DNA of 64,000 nt from Mactromeris polynyma. Lineage: Eukaryota > Mollusca > Bivalvia > Venerida > Mactridae. The notes beneath the pieces were generated by a model. That model was not told the DNA's origin. It saw only the letters and a list, made by a program, of their open reading frames with translations, and made no database searches. Shown here piece by piece: positions 37,201 through 46,200 of this stretch; the first letter of the stretch is position 1, and each line of letters starts with the position of its first letter. The stretch lies in assembly GCA_032209605.1 (NCBI GenBank), contig JASFXZ010000004.1, positions 35,126,401 to 35,190,400 of the forward strand. The letters are read 5' to 3'. Position numbers and translations under genes: made by a program.

Positions 37201-40200
37201 TTGTCTTGAACACCATTGACCTGCCATCCAAACTTGCAGAGTAATTGAGCATTTTAAACTTATTTAGTGGGAATAAAGTCAGTATATGGAGATTTAGCAC
37301 TGTGAAAACAGACAATGCCTCCCCACACAGATCCCAGGTACAGGGAACGCCACATTCACCAGACAATGCCTCCCCACACAGATCCCAGGTACAGGGAACG
37401 CCACATTCACCAGACAATGCCTCCCCACACAGATCCCAGGTACAGGGAACGCCACATTCACCAGACAATGCCTCCCCACACAGATCCCAGGTACAGGGAA
37501 CGCCACATTCACCAGACAATGCCTCCCCACACAGATCCCAGGTACAGGGAACGCCACATTCACCAGACAATGCCTCCCCACACAGATCCCAGGTACAGGG
37601 AACGCCACATTCACCAGACAATGCCTCCCCACACAGATCCCAGGTACAGGGAACGCCACATTCACCAGACAATGCCTCTCCACACAGATCCCAGGTACAG
37701 GGAACGCCACATTCACCAGACAATGCCTCTCCACACAGATCCCAGGTACAGGGAACGCCACATTCACCAGACAATGCCTCCCCACACAGATCCCAGGTAC
37801 AGGGAACGCCACATTCACCAGACAATGCCTCCCCACACATATACCAGGTACAGGGAACGCCACATCAGGGAACAAGCTAGGCTCAAATTTTTGGGAGAAG
37901 TCACTTCTCCCTTCAGCTGAGATAGGGAGAAGAGGGGAGAAATTAGGAACAGGCATTGGGTCGATTACTTGAAAAAGTAATTGATTCAATTATGATTATT
38001 TTGGGTTTTCTCAGTAATCGATTACGTCATGATTACTGCATAATTTGGAAGTAATCGATTAATTATGATTATTTTCAATAAAAGTAATCATGATTAATGA
38101 TTACTTTCTTTTGTAAATGACAGGTTGAAACACAGGTCTGTGAAACTTATTTAGTATATTAGCAGTACAATGAATGTACTAGTAATATTATTTTTAATGT
38201 CACAGTGTCAGTACTACACGCAGTTTATGTATTGCACTTAATGATGCATATTTTAGTTACTTATTGCATTTAATCATCATTAGCATTTCAAATGTCTTAT
38301 CGCTGAGTCAACACCTCTCGGGTCGAAAGAACTTTCCAGCGATACTAAATAACCGCTCAACAGGAGTAGTGGTGGCTGGAATACACAAGTATTTCTTGGC
38401 AAGGTTTGCGAGGTTTGGATATTTGTCATTGTGTTGTTTCCAGTATTGCACAGGATCAACCTGGTCGCATTGTTCACTAAGGTAGTTGCTAACTTACATT
38501 AAAATACACATGACAAAATTAAACAGGTGTATATTCAAGAATTCTGAACTAGATTTCAAAGGATTGAGCAATGTTAACATTCTTGATCTGAAATCAGTGT
38601 ATCATTATAGTTTTACATATTAACAGATTAACAAAACCATAGTTAAACCCTAGGGGCTAAATCATGACAGTTTTAACCATGAATAGGTGAGAAATAAGTG
38701 TATAATTGGTTGTTAAACAATGGAAGTGTCAACCAATGCTTTATACCTAAACACAAAAGTAATCTGAAAAATGCATGATTAATGATTAAACCTGATTACT
38801 GGGAAATATTAATTGATTATTAATCATTATGATTACTTTTGATGATTACCCCATGTCTGATTAGGGAGAAGTGGAGACAGCACGTCCCCATCATTGATTT
38901 TGTTTTTCTTCATGACACTGGATCTTTTAATAACTACATGTATTAATGTTTGATAGTTGTGAAACATTGAAATTAACAAAAAGTGCATAGCTTCCTATCA
39001 GTTTATGTTTTGCAAATCTCCTCAATAATAAGAAAGCATGTTTCTAGTCACATGCTAAATAAATTATAGTGTGCATATGATAAGCCTTCATTTTTAGCTA
39101 TATATCAACCAAAATCTCAAAGTAAAATATAAATCTTTACTCCATTTATCATCTTACATATGACCTGTTTACTTTCAATAACCATATGAGAAACTAGCCT
39201 CACACATTAATGTTTCACCACGGACATATAAACCGTAAATATATGGTTTATATGTCCGTGGTTTCATTAAAATTGTCAAATTATGCAATACTGAAATATA
39301 TTAACCAATGAAATTGAATGCAAATCAAAACTATAACCAATGATTTTTCAATTAACATCAATATCAAGTATGAGTAAAACGCCGTATGACGCAACCCACG
39401 TAAACGAAAATAAACGCAAGTCGATATTGAAAATGAAAGTAGGAATATTCAATAAAAATCTAGACAGCGTTTACGGTGAAAAATCTCAACAAATTCGCCG
39501 TAATCGCAGTATTCATTGCAATATCGCACCTTTCACGGGTCGTCCGTTTGATAAATTTATGATAGGCTTAATTTGTCGTCTATGTTGGTTCTCCACACGC
39601 ATCGTGTAAACACACTCATGTCGAAATTCCTTACAAAGCTAAGCGCTCATTGGTCAGCAGTGGTCGCTTATCCAATCAGATCTCGCCTTACATTATGCGG
39701 TAGGCGCAGCATAACTTATCAATATTGTTTAAACCGTGGGGGAAAACCCGATAATAGGTATGTTTATACAACGAATGCACTGCGGATTTCTTGCTTGATT
39801 ACACAAAGGTTCATATTGTTTAATGACATGTCCCAGAAATTTACGGCGACTTATTTTTCGCCGTACTTGTGAAAATTGGCAAAATGAACGGACGTTCGGT
39901 GACTTCTTCGCCAACTTTGCCCGCTAGCTTGTTCCCTGCACATATACAAAACAATGCCTCCCCACACAGATCCCAGGTACAGGGAACGCCACATACAAAA
40001 ACAATGCCTCCCCACACAGATCCCAGGTACAGGGAACGCCACATACAAAAACAATGTCTCCCCACACAGATCCCAGGTACAGGGAACGCCACATACAAAA
40101 ACAATGCCTCCCCACACAGATCCCAGGTACAGGGAACGCCACATACAAAAACAATGCCTCCCCACACAGATCCCAGGTACAGGGAACGCCACATTCACCA

Positions 40201-43200
40201 GACAATGCCTCCCCACACAGATCCCAGGTACAGGGAACGCCACATACAAAAACAATGCCTCCCCACACAGATCCCAGGTACAGGGAACGCCACATACAAA
40301 AACAATGCCTCCCCACACAGATCCCAGGTACAGGGAACGCCACATACAAAAACAATGCCTCCCCACACAGATCCCAGGTACAGGGAACGCCACATTCACC
40401 AGACAATGCCTCCCCACACAGATCCCAGGTACAGGGAACGCCACATACAAAAACAATGCCTCCCCACACAGATCCCAGGTACAGGGAACGCCACATACAA
40501 AAACAATGCCTCCCTACACAGATTGCAGGGATTAAGAAGGTGTAACGGCAAATATCTATGGGTATGGGACAGTAAGGAATTGTTAGTCTGTCTATCAAAA
40601 ACCACCATGGAGAATTTAAGGGGACAACAAGGGAGGAAAGGGATTGAATGGATGGAATTACACCACAGGACAAGCAAAGAAAGCAAGTGTCCATGGGCCA
40701 AAATGGGGAACTGAAAACTGGAAAATTACTTAATGAAGTCACACTACATGCTGTCTTGTGTTTCTGAGAGGAATATCTTTTTATAAGCAGAAACTTGATG
40801 CGTGCTAACGAAATTATTTAGTACATGTATTTTAGACTTGGTGCATATGTGAACACATAACTTGCCACTTTTCATTGTACTTGCAAACATGTCCACTTTT
40901 AATTTATTGAGGATTTAGAGATTCATCAGTTATGCTTTGTAATGCTTTGTATTGTCATGATTTCACGAACTCATAAATTACTCATTAATGACTTACCTGC
41001 TGGGTCAGACATTGTATTATATTGTTTAATGTTCTAGGCAAATCCTGGTCACCACCTGATTATGAACTCTCTATCAACTACGAAACATGCTTCTTTTGCC
41101 AAGCACATTTACATAGGAACATTTTCTGTGAACCAGGAAATGACTTTGTTATGGTGAATTCTACCATACAGTCCACTCTCGTTATGGTGAATTCTACCAT
41201 ACAGTCCACTCTCGTTATGGTGAATTCTACTATACAGTCCACTCTCGTTATGGTGAATTCTACCATACAGTCCACTCTCGTTATGGTGAATTCTACCATA
41301 CAGTCCACTCTCGTTATGGTGAATTCTACCATACAGTCCACTCTCGTTATGGTGAATTCTACCATACAGTCCACTCTCGTTATGGTGAATTCTACCATAC
41401 AGTCCACTCTCGTTATGGTGAATTCTACCATACAGTCCACTCTCGTTATGGTGAATTCTACCATACAGTCCACTCTCGTTATGGTGAATTCTACCATACA
41501 GTCCACTCTCGTTATGGTGAATTCTACCATACAGTCCACTCTCGTTATGGTGAATTCTACCATACAGTCCACTCTCGTTATGGTGAATTCTACCATACAG
41601 TCCACTCTCGTTATGGTGAATTCTACCATACAGTCCACTCTCGTTATGGTGAATTCTACCATACAGTCCACTCTCGTTATGGTGAATTCTACCATACAGT
41701 CCACTCTCGTTATGGTGAATTCTACCATACAGTCCACTCTCGTTATGTTGAAGTATTCAGGACTGTAGAAAATAGTTTGTCTTAACGAAAATTCGACATA
41801 AAAGGTTGGGATGCCGTACTGGCGGTGTGTTGTAAGAATGACAAGCTTGCAAAAATTGCTTAAATTGCACTTTATGTAATACTCATGAAGAACAATATGT
41901 TTAATAATACCTCCTTTAAATCAAACATGATATGAGCACTGCTATGGGATTTCCAACCTCTTCTGTAAGTGACGTCATTTCAAGAAAATTACATCGTAAA
42001 ATTTGCCAATTTGGAAAAAGTTTAATCGATTCAACTCCAATTTTGGAAGATTTTAGAGTTAAAAGAACAGGCTTTTCATATCCAAATTTTATACAAACAA
42101 GCATTCTAATCTAAATTTCTTATATCAATTGTAAAAAGGAACACAAAATGTCCACAAACATTTATGACTCAAGGGACAATAAGGGCCACAGATTCAGAGA
42201 GCTTCAAGATATACCAGGTCGCTCCAGTCAATGATTTTTCGTTGGTACTTCTGATTGGGAATTTTTTTCTGATTGGGAAAAAAGCATATATTTGGCTTTG
42301 GGAATGGGTCAGATAGTCTGACCTGTGGGAACTATAGAAAAAGGCCAGCAGAGTTGGCATATAATATATGATATATATATATATATATAGTTGTAAATTT
42401 CAGAATTTCCGAGAGAACAAAAAGAAATTTAACCAATGACAATGGTATGTTTTTCCATTATTTTTAACCCATTTTGCTAACTCCGTGAAAAGGTGCAAAG
42501 GTAGAGTACATGATTTTACTTCAATTATTCCATTAAAATTTATTTTCGCTACCTTGAGTTTGCAAACAGGTTGGAAACAGAGGAACATTCTAGGGCCTAA
42601 ATTCCACAGTTGCCCTGTAAAAATCACACGCACTGTACACTTCCTTGTATGTTTGTCCGTTGGGCACATGTTGTGTCTTGGCTATAACTTCTAAACAATT
42701 TAAGGGTTTCCAATGAAACTGCCTACAAACAAGAGACAGGAGTAATTTCTGAAGGCAAGGCAAACAGTGAAGTTGTTGAATACAAATTGGTAGTAATGTT
42801 AGTCACATTTCTTGTTTTTTAACATTTGACGGTTGACGATGATCGTCAACCGTCAAATGTAAAGTCCTCTTAGTTTATTATAGATTTGATGAGTATTGTG
42901 GCTGATTTTCAGGGATATTTAAAATGTGGAATGGCAGGGGTTCTTGATATAAACGGCTTTCCTAGATTATTTGTGTCATTTTTAGCTAATGGGTTGACCC
43001 GAATAGTCGCATTTTAATTTCTAATTCGATAATATGGAAATCGTGCAGTCTTGGAAGTACCTCACAGGACCTTCAGTCCTTTGATTCAAACATGTTTTGG
43101 TCTTGATTGTTTAAAACTTAATCTAAGGGCAATGTAATCATGCCACGCGCGTTATGGTTCCTTGCAAATTATGGAGATGGCTTTGATATAAGCTTCTTGA

Positions 43201-46200
43201 GAAAGGAATCTCATAGTGGTAAATCTTGACGTCTGTACGTAGTGTATTAAGATACCTTGACTGTTTGCAATTTTTTTGTAGATTCCACTGATACCAGCAC
43301 TAAGACGTCCACTGACAGTTCAGGGAACCACTCTGTGACACTAAGTAGTACAACAGATGCTCTAGAAGAAGAGAAAGACAACTCTGATGATATAATGATT
43401 CCGGTGTAAGTTATGAAATGCATGAAACATTTATGACTGTTGCATTTATCTGTTTTTGATACAGTTTGGAGATTAGGGTTGTCACGATTTAATGGTATAT
43501 TGCAATATGCAGCCATGCTGTATTGTACCATGACATGAAGTGAACGTACAGTTTTATTTTGTTGTTTGTAACGAGCCCAGCTAGCTCAGTTGGTAGGATG
43601 ATAGAATGTCACCAGGCAGATCGGTGTTGAATTCCCGGGTTGGGCCGGTTATGTTGTTCCGTGACGTTGGCTACAGTCACGACATCCACATATGGAGAAG
43701 TTGAAAAAATATGATGGAAAAAATTGTTGAAAACTGGCACAAAACCAAATTAAAACAAACCAACGAACAAAACAGTATTTTTACAATTCATTTTTGCTGC
43801 TTTCTACTAGAAACTTACTAGCTACAAACTCTAAATTTATTAAATTATTTTGTTGTGAAAACCTCAAATGTTAAGACTTGAAAAGCTAACACAGTATAGT
43901 TTATTTGGCTGAAATATTTTGTTAAAAAAGGTACGAAAGTTATGATGTAATAAAACCGTTTAAATCATACAAAAACATTGGAAATCTTTAGCTTAACTGC
44001 TGCAATCTGATCTGCAATTGATTATACTTTTATGGACAAGCTCATTAGTGCAGCAAATGTATCTGATTGCTGTCTTCCTTTATCTAAACCAATATACATG
44101 TACACTTGTAGGATTGTTGTGATCGTTGTTCTTGTTGCTTGCGGCATCCTGATTGCATTGTTTCTGTATGCTAAGAAGAAGGCAAGTACCGGAGATGAAA
44201 CATCCTTACCGGCTGTCGTGTATACCAGATTGTGTTCAAGGAGGCCAAGATACCAGGCTGATGCAGGTAAATATTATTGTTTAAAGTTATATACCGGCTT
44301 AATCAGTATTACGTAATTAATACTCCAATTTCCTAATAGCCAACTTTCTATGCTTTTCTAGCCCTCCTCCTGTAGTCTCTGAAAGACATCACCTATTTCT
44401 GCACTTTATCAGGCAACCCCATTCTCACACATTTTAGGGGCCATTGGTAATATCTAAGGTTCCATTTGTTCATACCCCAAGTAAATCACTGGATATTTAC
44501 ATCATTAAATTGTCTGGTTTTATGGGGGAAATGATAATACAAGAATACAAACATCATATGGCTCCAATGTAGATAGTTCTAAAAATACTTCCCTGTACAC
44601 CAATATATATCACTTCCAGCATGTTGTTATACTGGCACTAACTTCTCTATTTTCAGATGTTATGGACAAATATTGACTGTCTTTGTTATTGTCCACTTAC
44701 CTATCCACTGTCAATGTAATTGTCCACTATCCTATCCACTGTCTTAAGTTATTGTCCACTAACCTATCCACTGTCTATGTTATTGTCCACTATCCTATCC
44801 ACTGTCTATGTTATTGTCCACTATCCTATCCACTGTCTATGTTATTGTCCACTATCCTATCCACTGTCTATGTTATTGTCCACTATTCTATCCACTGTCT
44901 GTGTTATTGTCCACTATCCTATCCACTGTCTATGTTATTGTCCACTATCCTATCCACTGTCTATGTTATTGTCCACTTACCTATCCACTGTCTATGTTAT
45001 TGTCCACTAACCTATCCACTGTCTATGTTATTGTCCACTATCCTATCCACTGTCTGTGTTATTGTCCACTATCCTATCCTCTGTCTGTGTTATGGTCCAC
45101 TTACCTATCCACTGTCTATGTTATTGTCCACTATTCTATCCACTGTCTATGTTATTGTCCACTAACCTATCCACTGTCTATGTTATTGTCCACTATCCTA
45201 TCCACTGTCTATGCTATTGTCCACTTACCTATCCTCTGTCTATGTTATTGTCCACTATCCTATCCACTGTCTATGCTATTGTCCACTTACCTATCCACTG
45301 TCTATGTTATTGTCCACTATTCTATCCACTGTCTATGTTATTGTCCACTATCCTATCCACTGTCTATGCTATTGTCCACTATCCTATCCACTGTCTATGT
45401 TATTGTCCACTATCCTATCCACTGTCTATGTTATTGTCCACTATCCTATCCACTGTCTATGTTATTGTCCACTTACCTATCCACTGTCTATGTTATTGTC
45501 CATTTACCTATCCACTGTCTTATGTATTGTCCATTTACCTGTCCAATTTCTATGTTATTGTCCATTTACCTGTCCTCTGTCTATGTTATTGTCCATTTAC
45601 CTATCCACTGTCTATGTTATTGTCCACTATCCTATCCACTGTCTATGTTATTGTCCACTATCCTATCCACTGTCTATGTTATTGTCCACTAACCTATCCA
45701 CTGTCAATGTTATTGTCCACTAACCTATCCACTGTCTATGTTATTGTCCACTATTCTATCCACTGTCTATGTTATTGTCCACTATCCTATCCACTGTCTA
45801 TGTAATTGTCCACTAACCTATCCACTGTCTATGTAATTGTCCACTATCCTATCCACTGTCTTTATTATTGTCCACTATCCTATCCACTGTCTATGTTATT
45901 GTCCACTATCCTATCCACTGTCTATGTTATTGTCCACTATTCTATCCACTGTCTTTGTTATTGTCCACTTACCTATCCACTGTCTATGTTATTGTCCACT
46001 AACCTATCCACTGTCTATGTTATTGTCCACTAACCTATCCACTGTCTATGTTATTGTCCACTATTCTATCCACTGTCTATGTTATTGTCCACTATCCTAT
46101 CCACTGTCTATGTAATTGTCCACTAACCTATCCACTGTCTTTGTAATTGTCCACTATCCTATCCACTGTCTTTATTATTGTCCATTTACCTGTCCAATTT

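Noticed and set aside
37037..37989. Open frames of 201-267 codons on both strands over the 51-bp array
   Set aside because: The unit length is a multiple of three without stops, so several frames are open by construction; no gene signals.
39851..40742. Open frames of 163-281 codons over the 50/51-bp array
   Set aside because: Frame rotation of a 50-bp unit without stops explains them on both strands.
41078..41737. Minus-strand frame of 219 codons over the 33-bp array
   Set aside because: Shadow of the array; no splice or start context. Only the plus-strand frame is continuous with a receptor exon.
43573..43645. tRNA gene
   Set aside because: A box present but B box degenerate, no plausible anticodon stem, and a SINE body with A-rich tail follows.
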